Assembly: GCF_964340395.1 (NCBI RefSeq)
Contig: NC_135566.1
Location: 7,595,001 to 7,659,000 of the forward strand
Source: Glandiceps talaboti
Lineage: Eukaryota > Hemichordata > Enteropneusta > Spengelidae
Length of the DNA stretch: 64,000 bases
Direction: 5' to 3'
Each line of letters opens with the position of its first letter. Position 1 is the first letter of the stretch. Positions 12,641 to 26,233 of this stretch are shown piece by piece. The position numbers and the translations under genes are program-made. Under the pieces are notes generated by a model. The model was not told the DNA's origin, did no database searches, and saw only the letters and a program-made list of their open reading frames with translations.

Positions 12641-13597
12641 TATGTCATATGTGTCTACATAGTATAAAGGCATCGTAGACAAGTTTCGATGCTAAGTTTA
12701 ATATATTCATTGTGGTTAAGAGATGTCTGGATTTTCCCTACGGATAAAGCTTTGTGGACTACAAGGTAAACCTACCTGTTTGCCCCTGAGTCGTCTACGA
12801 CATTATAAGAAATCTAAACGCGCTTGTTTTTCACAAGTTTCATGCTTTTAAATGTGTCTGGTTCTTATTGTCGTAATTACTTTACGGCTTTTCCAACATT
12901 CACTTCGCAATGTTTAATCAACTCAGGCACGAGTACTGTCTCCGTTGATGCCATTCCGCGTGAATGCAGCGTTGACATGCCCCGCTTCAATTATAGGAAT
13001 GAAGTTGATATTATTGCCTCACAGTATATTTTACGTTTTATGTCGTAACGATTGCGCGATTGCATAGTTTCGCAAAAGGGAGGGCATCGACATGACAGAT
13101 TTCTGTGACTGGTTCAGTACTTGAGCACTTGCTCATTTCCGATATTCTTTTCATTGTTTGCGTTCAAGTTTGTTTTATGAGAATTAGGACAGTGACCGAT
13201 TTGGCATATTACTGATCGTTTAAAACATACAAATCACTAATGAAAAAGAAAATATCTATTGACAATACATTTTGGTAGGGGGGGGGGATCGCATGAATTA
13301 AGAAAACCGATAAGATTTGTCGAATAAGAAAGAAGCTTTATTAGTAATTATTTGATTTACCTTTCTACCATTTTTACCTCTAGATTTAACAGATATTTAT
13401 GAAATACGTTTAAAATATGAATTCAAACTAAGTGGTAGATTACATCATACATTTTCCAAATTGTGACATGCGTTATGCTGATTGGCTATGGCTAAAGGCA
13501 TAAAATCACGCTTACATCACGTGATTATGCTCGTGCAATGTTAACATATGTCACGACGAAGAATGTGGTACGTTAACTATTTTTTGGAAATATTCAT

Positions 13598-13638
13598 CAA
13601 ACAAACAAACAAACAAACAAACAAACAAACAAACAAAA
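13598..13638 (+). repeat. AAAC tetranucleotide repeat
   Basis: Ten units of CAAA. Confidence 0.9.
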
Positions 13639-15859
13639 AGTAGCAAACTTAGTCGTCGGAAATACGGTAGTGTACACTCGATGAATAAAGAAACCCGATC
13701 GACCTCGTAGGACAACTAGACCTTTGAGACTCTCAAAAGGTGTCATTTTCACATCAGAGTGATGTATGTATTTTTGTAGTACACTGGCCATGGCCATGCC
13801 ATTTGATATTGTTTGTATTCGAGGTACACATTAAAGTCCGAAGTGATCGATGTTACGGTTAAAGTCGAAGCGATCAATCTACTCAAGGTGGTACTTACTA
13901 ACTCCATGCGTGACTTTACATCAATTCTTACACGATCCAAAAGGAACACAAATAAACCGACTAAAATAATTTCGAATCAATTATGCATAACTAATTTAAT
14001 GTATACCTCCAACAAAGGTGTATAAATAGGAAACGGTGAATTGCGTCGGCAAACAATTCGTTGCAGCACGGATGTAATCACTTGTTTTATCAGACCTCGT
14101 CAGACCTTTCAATTCAAATGAATGAATGAATGACTGACTGCCTTGTAAAGTGGTAAGCCCATAATTTCGGTGTTGTTTCGTGACTTTAGTAGGGGGTTAA
14201 ATGTTCGTTTTAATGTACAAAAAGAAACTTAATGAAAAATCTGCTAACATTTTTTCGGAGTGAAAGCATTTAGAGACTGATAATCTATTCCTAGTATGTG
14301 CTGGCGTCTTTATTAATTTTTAGATGAAATTGTAACGAAGTGATGAAATTACCTTTTTAACGATCTCACAACTCTAATTGAAATAATTTGTAAAATTAGA
14401 TATAGTAAGAAAAAAACCCTGATCTTTCTTTTGCTGTCATTCTTTCTTTTTTTAACCGGTAGGTTAGTTATAGGGCTGCATTTCAACAGGGAAATAAGCC
14501 GACCGGGAAAACGATCAGTCTCGCTAGATTTGATTAGGTCTGCAGTAACTCGCTGTCTGCTGTCGACTCTCTCGCTCTCTCTCTCTCTCGCTTTCCAAAT
14601 GAATTGCTATAGACAGTAGCTTGCTTTGCGAGTGCAGGCACGATTTCTTGCATATAAATTCGTCTTCCGTTGGATTCGAATTGATAATATCGGGTGATAT
14701 AGCCACATGTGTGTAAGTAGCTATGTGTATAAAGTTCCTCCAGGAACTGTGAATAGTACACAGGGAAATTAAACCAACGTCGTAATGGGTCCACTGACGC
14801 TTCAATATAATCGGCATTTTCTACTCATGTAAAGTCGTTAATCAATGCTTAAGCGCATACCTGTGTGAACAACATTCTTTCAGACAGAATCACTCCGTTT
14901 AGATTCATTCTATATATCCCAAGTCTCTCAGTCGATAGTCTCCTTTCTTTCCCATTTATTCGTTTTTGGACCTGTAGACTTTGATAATTCAATTATATAA
15001 GTATAACTCAAAATCTTATTAAATTGTTTAATTGTCAACTGAAATCAAGTTTGCGGTGTAAACAGAATTGAATGCTAGCAACACAGTCCTTTAAAATTGT
15101 CCTCAACCGCGGGAAATTAGCGAAAGATATGTCCTATTAAAGGTAGCCAAGATATGTGTAAGAAAGTCACGTGGCAACTAATTATATGACGTATGTTAAA
15201 AGAAGAATCCTGGTTGCCAAATCAGTATGATGTCCCGTGATACATGATTACTGTATCATACACAAGAAAATGTCTCTACTATACACCCCCGGAGAGTTAT
15301 TTCATAAGAAGGAAAATTTACAACCCTTCGTCAAAGTTTATCCTTAACAAGAAGTGTCCTTTGTTAAGAATTACAGTGTTTCCCATTGTGTTATATTACT
15401 ATGAATATAGACAATATCTCAATACTGACGTCGACATTATCAGAGTACACGTTCGGCTGTAACCGACGATTTTTCCTAATATGGCCATCGTCGCAAAGTA
15501 CCTCTGTCCTCTTTACGACATACAACACCACGCACACTCCCAAAGTTTATGATCATCATAGCATTACACTATTATTTTTCGATGCATCAGCGGAAAAAAT
15601 GCTATCTTTTGCGAGAATGAATAATGTAAGTTGATTGTATCTTCTTTCATTGCTCTGTTTCGTTATAGTAGCTGTTTAAAAAAAGTTGTCACATGCGAAG
15701 AGGTGTATCATGTTCTTATACATTCTTCAAATGTATAATTTTGTCCTTTTTTGGAGCGATGAAAATAGTGTCATATACTGTATCTATATGTACAATAAGT
15801 AGAGAAGTTTTATCGGTGTTTTGTTACGCATGATGATATTATATATTGCTACCTCAATA

Positions 15860-15970
15860 TCGGTCTTTGCACCTGCGGATCGGATGATATAATCCGCAGA
15901 CGTGAGGAGGGGCGGATAGCCCCCACCCGCACCACAACGACGTAGATCCGAGGGCACGAAGGACCCTTTT
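15860..15970. repeat. Small GC-rich palindromic segment
   Basis: CTGCGGAT (15873-15880) and ATCCGCAG (15892-15899) form a perfect 8-bp inverted repeat with an 11-base loop. It is followed by a GC-rich run (ggggcggatagcccccaccc) and CCGAGGGCACGAAGGACCC, unlike the AT-rich surroundings. It may be the end of a DNA transposon. Confidence 0.3.
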
Positions 15971-16240
15971 AGAGCTTTATTATTTTCATTACATGCATAG
16001 TGAACGCTTTTAATGGTGGTAATGTATTTTTAGTTTGCCAATTGAAACTATAAGGAGTAGCCATGTATTGCGAGATGCTACTTTTCTCTTAAACTATCCA
16101 TTGGCAATATGAGTTTCACCTGTCCAGCAAGTACCCCGGATGTTCCTTCATTGAAGGCATGTAATAAAAGTTTCACTTGTTCGGCAACTATCCCAGATAG
16201 ATAGCCCTAGGTGAAACATTGACTCAATTGCATGTGTATA

Positions 16241-16405
16241 CTATTACCTGGCTATATGAGGGCACTAGTACACATCTATTACCCCGAGGACTCTTAAGTA
16301 CCGACTGTGTCCCTCGGCTGAAAGCCAACGGAAAGAGTCGCTACATAACAGCACGAGGGGTAATATTATAACACTTACTACTGTCCGAATAAGGCCAGGT
16401 AATAA
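16241..16405. repeat. Nested inverted-repeat element
   Basis: TATTACCTGGC (16242-16252) pairs with GCCAGGTAATA (16394-16404). Inside it ATTACCCC (16278-16285) pairs with GGGGTAAT (16357-16364). The total length is about 165 bp. It is flanked by diverged direct repeats carrying GTTTCAC and CCCGGATGTTCCT (about 16135 and 16676). It is probably a small non-autonomous transposon. Confidence 0.5.
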
Positions 16406-18785
16406 GCGTTTGATAACACATCACATTCTCAGACGCATATTCTTTTTATAATCAAAATAAATCACCGATAAGACTTCTGTGCTACACGAATATTGCTCTT
16501 GTGAAAATCGAACGCGACTAGAGCACCTATATGCAAATTAAGGTCATTATGGGCCAGTAGTCCAGACCACGTGATACGATCTGAGCCAATTACTGAAGGT
16601 TATGTGAAAACAACGCGCGTTTTAAATTGGGGTATGTAATTTAAGCTTCACTTGCTGAGACAAGAGTCGACTATCCCGGATGTTCCTACCTAAAACAATG
16701 GCATCACAATATATATGCTGAGGCATGTAATGAAAACCTTTATTGCATTGCTTTATTGAAATTCTTCTAAATTATGTATACCATATTGCTTAGCTACGGT
16801 TGCAACAATTTATCGAAGAATGTGAATGACAGAAATGTTATTGACCGCGTCATATTTGACACAGTCAATCCCTGGAGAATGTGTTGGACTTTCTTACATG
16901 TTCTGCATAAAAAACTCATATTGTTCTCGTTTACCCCTAGGCCAGAGCTATAGGCATCAACATGACCTTTCTGTCTAGTGAAAACTAACACCTTCCACAT
17001 CGCTTCTTGTCGTAAACATTGAGGAAAACGGAGATACTAAGGTTGATTTGACGCCCATGAACCGTGTACTTAATTGAATAATATTAATATTCACCCTAGT
17101 CAAACTTTTATCAATAACACAGTTTTCAAACCTGTTAATGTATTTCAAATGGAGCTATGCAACACATATCTGTTGTTTTCCTCGAGAAATGGGCCATTTT
17201 GAGGCAGACACTACGTTATTACAATATTTATTTACCAAAAACACATAATTATTAGCCTTGTCACTAGCTATAGTGAATTAACACATAGTGTATACTATGC
17301 TATTTTTTCAAACCTGGTCTGAAAGGTATATATCAATTACAACAAATGCTGAGTTTTGAACAGTAGTTTTTACACGCCAGATGTTGTTTTGAGTTATAAC
17401 ATGTATGAAATTCCACTTCTTTTCATACCTTCATTAATACCAAGAATATGGGAAGTCACAGATAACACTTGATATCGTTCTTAGCTCTCATTTCGTTGAA
17501 TAGAACTGATTAGATTATATAACCTTATTAACCATTAATAACATCCAGACAAGGTCTTCTATAGAACTGTTGTCAACAATTAGTATTCCGGTCGGTAGAT
17601 GAAAAAAGTCTCAACGATGTGAACACTTCGGTAACTTAACGTTACCAAATTACCCAATATCACATGAATACTGAAATTACAATTAGATATCATTCTCGGT
17701 AAGGCCTTTGTTCATCCACAGAAAATACGAGCGACCTGTGAGGCCTCGTCACTTGGAGTGGAAGACGAGAAATGACAATATCCTTAGGCCATAAGTATTT
17801 TCTGGCTGAGTGAAGAAAAATGCCGGGAAATAATACTTGGGCAAGTATAATTTACGAAAAGTCGGGAAGAGTAATGGCGACATCGAACGTTGTCACTTCA
17901 ATACAATTTCTAGCACCGCAGAACCAATGACGTAGACGCGCGTTGTTGTGACGTAGAACGACAAGGGTATGAATCCCATATATTTTTGTTTGAACGCGTT
18001 GACCTTGGCTTATAAGGGTGGATGCAATTAAGAGACACGTGGTCATTGTTATTACTCCAGCTTTCATCTTTCCGATATTTTTACTAATTTCTCGGCAAAT
18101 TCAAGAATCGGCTTATGGGCATAAAAGTGTGCAAGATTGAGTGTACACTTAGAATCACTTTGTGAACCTTATGAAATATTTCCAATTAATATATTTCAAG
18201 GGACTTCATATGATGCTGAATATGTAACATATACATGTAAGACAAGTAACAGCTTGGGAACACACGGGGATCTGATCGTTAATGAAAGGGGGATAGGTGA
18301 GATGTCAATTAGGAACAAGGGGACCAGAGTATGCATGCATGCATGCAACATACTAAGCTGATGACCTATCTTTCCGTTTTATGAAACAGAGCCAGTCAAA
18401 ATAATCCATTGAAGTGTGGTCGCTTCCTTTGAAGTTAAATCTCCATCTAATAGGCAATGCATCCTGCGAGATTTGTCCACAATAGAATCGTATCAGGAAA
18501 CCCCCTTATCGCCACTAAATTGGCTCTTCAAAATAACACAACCACAAGCAGGTGACGTAATATTAACGTCAAACTGTAATCCGTGCGCTCTCTTCTATCA
18601 ATTGTTATATACAGAAAAAATTTAAGGAACTAAATACACTTTGGACCATCAAGGTATGCAATTTAAGGATTGTTTGCAAACCATGCAATGCCATGAACGA
18701 ATGATTAGAACACAGCTAAGCAGTAAGTGTACATTAGAAATCATATGGATAAACTTTGAATCGGCAAACTGAATCGGACCTGCGC

Positions 18786-18922
18786 ACACATACATACAGA
18801 CAGACATGCATACATACATACAGACAGACAGACAGACAGACAGACATATCTACATACACAGATCTACCTACCTACCTAACTAATATACATACATACTTAC
18901 ATACATACATACATACATACAT
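18786..18922 (+). repeat. ATAC/AGAC compound microsatellite
   Basis: CATA and CAGA runs separated by ACCT and non-repeat bases. Confidence 0.85.
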
Positions 18923-19600
18923 TTAAATCTATAAATATTACGGCCTACAGAGTGAACGTGGTGAGCAAGCTGAAAACAATCAGAAACATTTTTCTTGCCT
19001 CATAGACATTCTCTAAACGTTGTGAGCATACGATATTGTGCAACCTTTATGTAAATCAACAAATTGAAATTCTTCAGATACAACACGTTGATTTTGATTC
19101 ATTATTACTGTAGGCTTAATATGTGACATGTTGTAACGTGGAGTTTTTCCTAGATTTCCAGTAGTCTAACCTCTAATTTACAGTTTGGATGTAGATGTTG
19201 ATTTCAGACTTCGGCTGGACTTCACTAACCAAGATTAACTCTCAAATACAGTAATTTTGAAGCATTCGACTCCACTTCCTCGGCTTGTTTATCAATGTAC
19301 TCTGTGTCTGGCGGCTAATAATAAATAAAAAGCATATCGAGAAAGACCACTTGAAAATTCCCTGAGCACATATTTTCCTGATATCTAAGTTTTGAAAATT
19401 AATCATACTCTGGCAAATGGTGATTGAAACGGAATCAAGACTTCATTTTCTACCAGTCAAGGCTCATTAGGTTTCACAGGATGAAGTGTTGACGTTTATT
19501 TTGATATATTGAAATAGCAGAAGGTAGTGTTTCCATGGAAACTAAGCTTAACATGCAACACGTCTGATCATATGGATGGTGTCTTTACTTCAAAGGTTGT

Positions 19601-19767
19601 TAGAGAGAGAGAGACAGAGAGAGAGACAGAGAGAGACGGAGAGACAGAGATACACACAGAGAGATAGACAGACAGGCAGACAGACAGACAGACAGACAGA
19701 CAGACACAGACAGACAGACAGATAGATAGACAGACAAGCAGGCAGAGAAACAGAGACATAGTGACAA

Positions 19768-19831
<64 letters not shown>

Positions 19832-19832
19832 T
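19601..19832 (+). repeat. AGAG/AGAC compound microsatellite
   Basis: GA-rich part (19601-19665) followed by AGAC units with occasional AGGC and AAAC variants. The minus-strand Leu/Ser/Cys-rich frame is an artefact. Confidence 0.9.
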
Positions 19833-20728
19833 GTCATTACATTAGGTTAAATAAATAATTTTGTCTGAGACGATGATACTACATTATTGACCTGAACTAT
19901 CTGATAAGTTAGATACTCTGTTCATGATTAAAAGGACAATTACATCTCATGGTTGACCACATGTCATTGAGATTGTTTCATGACGTTATAATCGGTCATC
20001 TATTTTATATAGACCATGAAATCATAAATTACTGACCTCGCCTCATTGAGACTACGTTATAAGTGGCAGATTAAACTAGATTATGCATTTTATCAAGACG
20101 ATAACATTGTATTATTGACCATACGTCACTGGCACTGTTATATCCCCGTTATAGTGTTTGGGCGCACAGCCTTTTATTTACTAGCTTTGCTGCAATATGT
20201 GTAAATGTGTAGTGTACGGTCGTTCACATAATGACCGTTACTAGTGACAACGGAGAAAAGTGGCGTACCGTTTTTAACCAAAATATTTCAAAAGGGACGA
20301 GGCTAGACGGCGAAGCCGAGAAAACTATTGAGTAATGTTCCTCGATGACATGAATAATAAGAACGGGACTGTATTCCTAAATTGCAGCTGTTTTCATAGT
20401 TTAGGTTTTCTTTGTCTGTGTCTCTCGCCGCATCTATTATATATCGCTTTTACTCGTGTGGAATGCGAATGAACCATTCAGAACATCTGAGCAGAAAATT
20501 AAAATTCTAAATTGAGATGCTGATCGGATTGTAGGCATCGATGTGCACAGTGTGTCTCAATTGAACCAAATTGGTACACTTTAATAACGGTGGCAAACGG
20601 CTGTGTGGTAGTCTAATTTCAATTACATTATGGTGGCGATTTCTTATATAAATGGATGTCGTCGGTTACAGATTGGGGATGGGGCAAGTGAAATGAGTTG
20701 CAATCAGCGATATATAGCATTGCATACT

Positions 20729-20731
<3 letters not shown>

Positions 20732-20814
<83 letters not shown>
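20732..20814 (+). repeat. TA dinucleotide repeat
   Basis: About 41 perfect TA units, able to form cruciform or unwound DNA. Confidence 0.95.
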
Positions 20815-20815
<1 letters not shown>

Positions 20816-22470
20816 CGACTTGATCATGTGTGAGAGTGTAAAACACATATATGCACTGGTGGTATTTTGATATCTGCCAAGTAGTTCGACGTTTTGTTAT
20901 TAGCATCAGATTCGATTTGTTTTGCTTTTCTTTGCTTTGGAAATCTATTTCATGGAGACCATATTGCAATAGTTCGTTGCCTGTTGCCTTGTCTGTGGTT
21001 ACATAAGTTATTTAACGGTCTGGCAAACATAACTCGACACGTCACGGAGACACGGCAACATTATATAACAAAATGTGCAATGACACATTGCGACACGGAA
21101 TAGTAATAACATTAAAAATGAGTACAATTGAGCAGACAATTATAAGGATACACACTGAGGAATAACCACGTCAGTGATAACACCGTTGTCGAGGGAAGAG
21201 TCATTCCAAACGTGACAAACCTGAAAATTGTCTGCACGTGTTTCAACTATTTAATAAATTGATTCCAGCGTGTGACCATCCATGAAAGCTGAACGTGCAG
21301 AACAGCGTAATTTTCCTATATTCAATGATGTTAACCCACACTTAACTAGGTATAACGTGACACAATATTTACTTCGTTCTAATTCCCGGAAGATCGCACG
21401 TTTGGAATCACGTTTTTATTCCAATGAACAAATAGATACCTTAATTAACAGTCAAATGTCATCTTTTTCTCAGTCTATTCATTTAATAATCTTTCTAGCA
21501 AGTATTTTTAGAAAGTTCGGGACAGAGGATGCGCGTAGGTTCCTTCCACTGTTGCTATGGTAATACAGTAAGATGTGATATATGTTACCATACGATGATT
21601 TTCCGTTTGAAAAGCCGCATATCTTCTAACAACGGAGCTATACTGTGGCTTGCTGCTTTCTATAGTTCTATGGTTATGTAGGTAAGCCGCTTTCAGACTC
21701 CTGTTTTATATGCACTTGTTCTTTTTTGTTTGTTCTGGTTTTAGGTTTTTTAAATATTAATTTTACATCCCACGATATCTCTGCTCATTAAATTTTTCGT
21801 AATGCACCTGATAATGTTTTGGTAAGAGTCTCCTTCATGTCAAGCTAAACTATGACATTAAGAAGGTTTTCTTAGTCTTTTCTGGCACACATAACATGTA
21901 TGTGTTTCCGAACTATTCAAAACAATCTAAATGCCTTTTACTACCCCTGTGCACTCCATTGAATCTAGGATTCTAATATAGACGGTCGTTGCAGTAAAGC
22001 ACCGTATTGAGTTTTTTTCTAAAAGATACAGTTACAGTTAGTAACTATAGAAGCTTACTTCAGTTTTTTCATTGGTGATATTTTGCTTGTAAAACTTAAA
22101 TTAAGATGTAATTGTACGTACGTATATTTGTAAATGTCCAACTTGGACACTTTTGATGTTGCTTCGGCTGATTATACAGTGACGTCAACAAGAGTGTATT
22201 ATTTGCTCTGTACGTGTAATATACACATTTCAGCTCTAAATGGACACAGATCGACAACGCAGTTGTTTCTATGATTGTTTCTGGTTGCAGCCAGTACCCC
22301 TCTTATTTCGTGTTGTTCACCACTATAGTTGTTGTTTCACTAATAAGTATCACACCAAACCGTCGTTGTGTATTTGCGTGTGGACAGCACTAGTTGGGGT
22401 GAAGACTGGTGATTTGTTTTGACACCTCTTCTTAGAATAGCCCAATAGATGGACCACAGACAGTATTATT

Positions 22471-22845
22471 AGGTCTAAAAAAATAATTTTTGGTTCCGGT
22501 TACCCGACCCCACCTAGTTTTTTTACTGCCGACCCTAAACTTTTTTTACCTATCATTCGAGAAAAAAATAATAAAATCGCGAAAATTATGAAGTCTTGCC
22601 AGAAATAGTGGAATGTGGAAACTGACATCAACTTAAAAGACAATATAAAACTATTCTTCCAATCTGTAATGACTGTACATCTGATAAAAAGAAATAAATA
22701 ACACAGAGACCATTTGGAAAACAATGGCAACACTCACACATGAAAAACAATATACAAATGTGTAATAGAATAAAAAAATCTACCTACCCCACCTATTCGA
22801 AAATTGAGCGTAATCGGAACGACACAATTTTTTTTATTGTGCTTT
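22471..22845 (-). mobile_element. Dispersed MITE-like element, copy 2 (most complete)
   Basis: This copy is inverted relative to copies 1 and 3. Both ends carry imperfect terminal inverted repeats of roughly 30 bases: AGGTCTAAAAAAATAATTTT then GGTTCCGGTTAC on the left, and the complement of GTAATCGGAACGACACAATT on the right. At about 375 bp with no coding capacity it fits a non-autonomous DNA transposon. I cannot assign a superfamily and see no certain target-site duplication. Confidence 0.65.
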
Positions 22846-25800
22846 ATTGAGATCGTTCCAGTATTTTATGATGCAAGAATAAATCTGATTAAACTAGATG
22901 TAATATTTAATATAACTTTCATCAAGTTTATGATGTCACCCTTACTCATCTAAGGCATGAACTTAATAGTACAATCAAAGGATCAATGACATAACAAACT
23001 TAATAGGGTGCATGCTACAGTCAACAATCTTATATCAGTTTAAATTACTGTGGCATCTTTATGTACATCCACAGAGCAAACATTGTATTTTTATTGCTGG
23101 ATTTCATTTTTTTACAAGGTGTATCCTTTCGGTGATAATCCCCTGTGGCCCAGAGCCGCGTGGTGTGTTTGTTCTATGCTATGGTCTAAATTGACAAAGA
23201 TATGCAGTTATTTCATAAGTAAACAAAATTGATGTCACCATGTAACACTACAGAATGCAACTATTGTAAACTATGATCCAGTCACCAGAATACATATACA
23301 TACTGTAGACAATGTGTCAAATGAAGCATATGCTACAAACAAATATTGTAATGGTCACATACATACATACATACATACATACATACATACATACATACAT
23401 ACACACATACACATACATACATACATACATACATACATACATACATACATACATACATACATTTCATCCATCAATACTACAAATCGTTTTGTTGAGGATA
23501 AAGTACATTGATGGTCATAATTCATCTTTTTTTATTATGAAAGGAAAGTAAGTATCTCTGCCCTTCTGATTAATAGTTCACTACGGTCGTCAAACTTGAA
23601 AAGATGCGATTCCTGTGTAAAATTGCTTTTTTTCAAAAGAGATATTGTAAATGTCGGCTCTGCTCGCTTTGAAACAAATTGCAATGAATTCGGGATCTCA
23701 TGAATAGAAAGAAGCATGATGGTCTGTTTGATAACGGTGCTGGCAGTAGTATTGTTAGAGGAATTCCAAACAACTCATTTTTTTACATCAAACGTATCAC
23801 TCTTACACATGCCAAGTAAAAACTCGGCGTGATATGACAGTGACAAAAGGGTGTGTCTAGATAACAATCAAATATTGTCCAAGATGATATTTCTATCCCT
23901 CCCCACGGCTCTTCTAGTTGGATTGACTAGCATATAACCTATCACTTTTGTGCCCTTACACTATGATAATAGTGTTATTTTGGTTTTATTGCCGTCAGTT
24001 TTCTTAAGTCTCTTGTGTAATGTAAGCAATTATTCACGCACGTGTCCCAGCATTTCAAAAACCGCAAGTTTAATCTTTGTTCATGAAATATTTGTCAATT
24101 GAATGTGAAGTCTTTTTTTTCTGTCGGTTTCATCAAAGGATGTCACCTGCGGCTACCTGATCAACGGTTTTGATTTAATATACTGTAGTTGTTATCAGAA
24201 AATCACCGATTTTGTGGATAATATCACGCTACAATGTTATTATAGATTCCACGTCTCGAAGTGATCCTCGCTCTTGAAATGATTTAAGATCGTAAAACAC
24301 GGTTAATCCAGGATTGGGAAGGGATTACGTTATATATCTGCCCGCATAAGGCAACGTCAAGGTATCGGGAAAACTAATAAGTAACGATCTGCACATATAG
24401 ACGTGCTATGGCCAAGTCTGTGTATGTACTACAAAACGTTCAGAGAATCAATTAGGCAGCATGGTGCGTTTTTTTCATGTCTCTCACAATTATGGTTTGC
24501 AGATACTGGTAAGGAGCACGTATATAAAATGATACATATTATCTTACTGCAAACAAATAAACATCAATGCCACATATCTTAAGTCAGACGAGACAACTTG
24601 GAGTAAAAATGTACCATTTTATAATGTGTTTGTACTACTAATATCGATGTCTGTATTTTGTTTACGCATTAAAATCACTAATGTGAGAGACATAAACAAC
24701 ACCTCGCAGACCTTACCGGCTAATGCTACCTAGTTTCCGTAGTAATATGAGCATTCTGAGACATTCTCCTGGTTGTAGTAAAACGCAACGATTTGTAAAG
24801 AAAGCCAAGTCGGCTTACTGACAGTCCTTTTTTCCTATTAGTGTATTCTCTAACTGCGCTCATTTTCTGTTGTTGGTACCTTCAGCACGGATGATTTAAA
24901 AAATCCTCCTTGGGGATAAATTTGTTTGAGACAGTGGTTCATATGATTCCCTCCAGACTCTACAATTTCAATTTAATTACCCGCCATCTTATATGGCTCC
25001 AGGCACACTAGCTTTTATAAATACCAATGTAGAGTAACCATCAACGTGATATTAAGTTCATATCACTACTTTCTTCCATTACTTTTATCCCCATGTATGA
25101 TGTTTCCTATTAATGTTATTATTCATGTACAATAATTGCATCAAAAAAGTAGGAAAGACGCCAGCTAAAATATCAACATAGATTAGTATACATTTTTTTA
25201 AAAAATCGAACTACATCCGGTTGTGTTTATTGGCCTATTCTCAGCATAGTGCAATGCCTAGCTCTATCTAGGGCAGTTGCATTTTGTTTACGGGTTAGCT
25301 GTACATAGCTTGTTATAGTATCTACTTCAATAGACCCAATATCGGCTTAACTCTCCATCATTGTTTAGTTGAATAGAATCCCATTATTTCATGAATAGAG
25401 CTTACATTTGAACCTCTTTCTCTTCCAGCTAGCGTCATACGAATTGGAGATGTCAAATGTTTTAATAGAAGGGGCTGGGCCAATTACAATCCTTGGTTTT
25501 ATTGGGAGACTCGCGTAGATTACCGTGTGTCGTATACTAATTCAATGATGGTTTCGGGGATCATTATTGGAATAGCGTGTTCTAGGAGATTATCGTACTG
25601 ATGTGTATAAGGTAGTATGTAAGACTATACTGAAAGGAGATATTAGCCTACAAATCGTGCACTGCACGTTTTTCTTATCACAATCACCTTACAAATTCGT
25701 TATGTTCCTTCTCTCGTTCATCATTACAGAACGTTCGCTCACCACATAAGCTGGACAGCATCGATCAATAGCTATAGCAACAACATTGCAGTACGCTGTG

Positions 25801-26154
25801 TGCAGTGGCCAACATTGGTGTATAAGTAACGTCGCACTGTACTGGACAACAAGCTTAAAAGTGCTGATAGCATTACATGGGGGATGACATTACAGCGTGC
25901 ATCATGTATTTATCTAGCTTAGGATCGTAGGGAATGTCCGCAAAGAGCAATGAGCCTTGGTGATTAAGGAATAGGAAATCGATAGTATATAAGGTATGTG
26001 TACTCTAGTAAATTTTACAAGACATTAGATGAGATAACGACTCCTGTCCATCTCTGCGCCATCCTTGTTTTGACGAGTTGAAATGACCAAATCAGTCCTA
26101 CTAATTCTAATATGTGTGTGTTTGGCTAAAATGTCATTTGTAAATCTACTTTGC
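22846..26154. other. Region upstream of the RASL10-like gene
   Basis: Contains the CATA repeat at 23.4 kb and otherwise unstructured AT-rich DNA. An untranslated first exon and the promoter of the GTPase gene may lie here, but I could not place them. Confidence 0.4.
23358..23463 (+). repeat. CATA tetranucleotide repeat
   Basis: Around 26 units with two CACA interruptions near the middle. Confidence 0.9.
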
Positions 26155-26174
26155 TATTTCGTTTTTTAACACAG
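26155..26174 (+). promoter_or_regulatory. Candidate 3' splice site before the RASL10-like CDS
   Basis: A pyrimidine-rich run (ctatttcgttttttaac) ends in ACAG at 26171-26174, 59 bases before the preferred start codon. It looks like a normal animal splice acceptor, so the coding exon would begin at 26175 and a 5' untranslated exon with the promoter would lie further left. I could not identify that exon. The interpretation rests on sequence pattern only. Confidence 0.45.
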
Positions 26175-26233
26175 AATTCAATCTACTCTTACTGAAATCA
26201 CCGACACCGATGTGGTCCGTCGAACAAGTCGCC

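Larger units (their letters stand above)
9896..15859. other. Intergenic or intronic, no gene recognised
   Basis: Other than the listed repeats at 11.9, 12.5 and 13.6 kb, this holds only short chance frames. A CT run lies at 14568-14591. The phrase GCTGATTGGCT...ATCACGTGAT near 13480-13525 may be a decayed transposon end. Confidence 0.45.
16406..22470. other. Intergenic or intronic, no gene recognised
   Basis: Holds the microsatellites at 18.8, 19.6-19.8 and 20.7 kb. A CACGTGATACGATCTGAGCC phrase at 16568 resembles the conserved ends of small inverted-repeat elements. No coding evidence. Confidence 0.45.
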
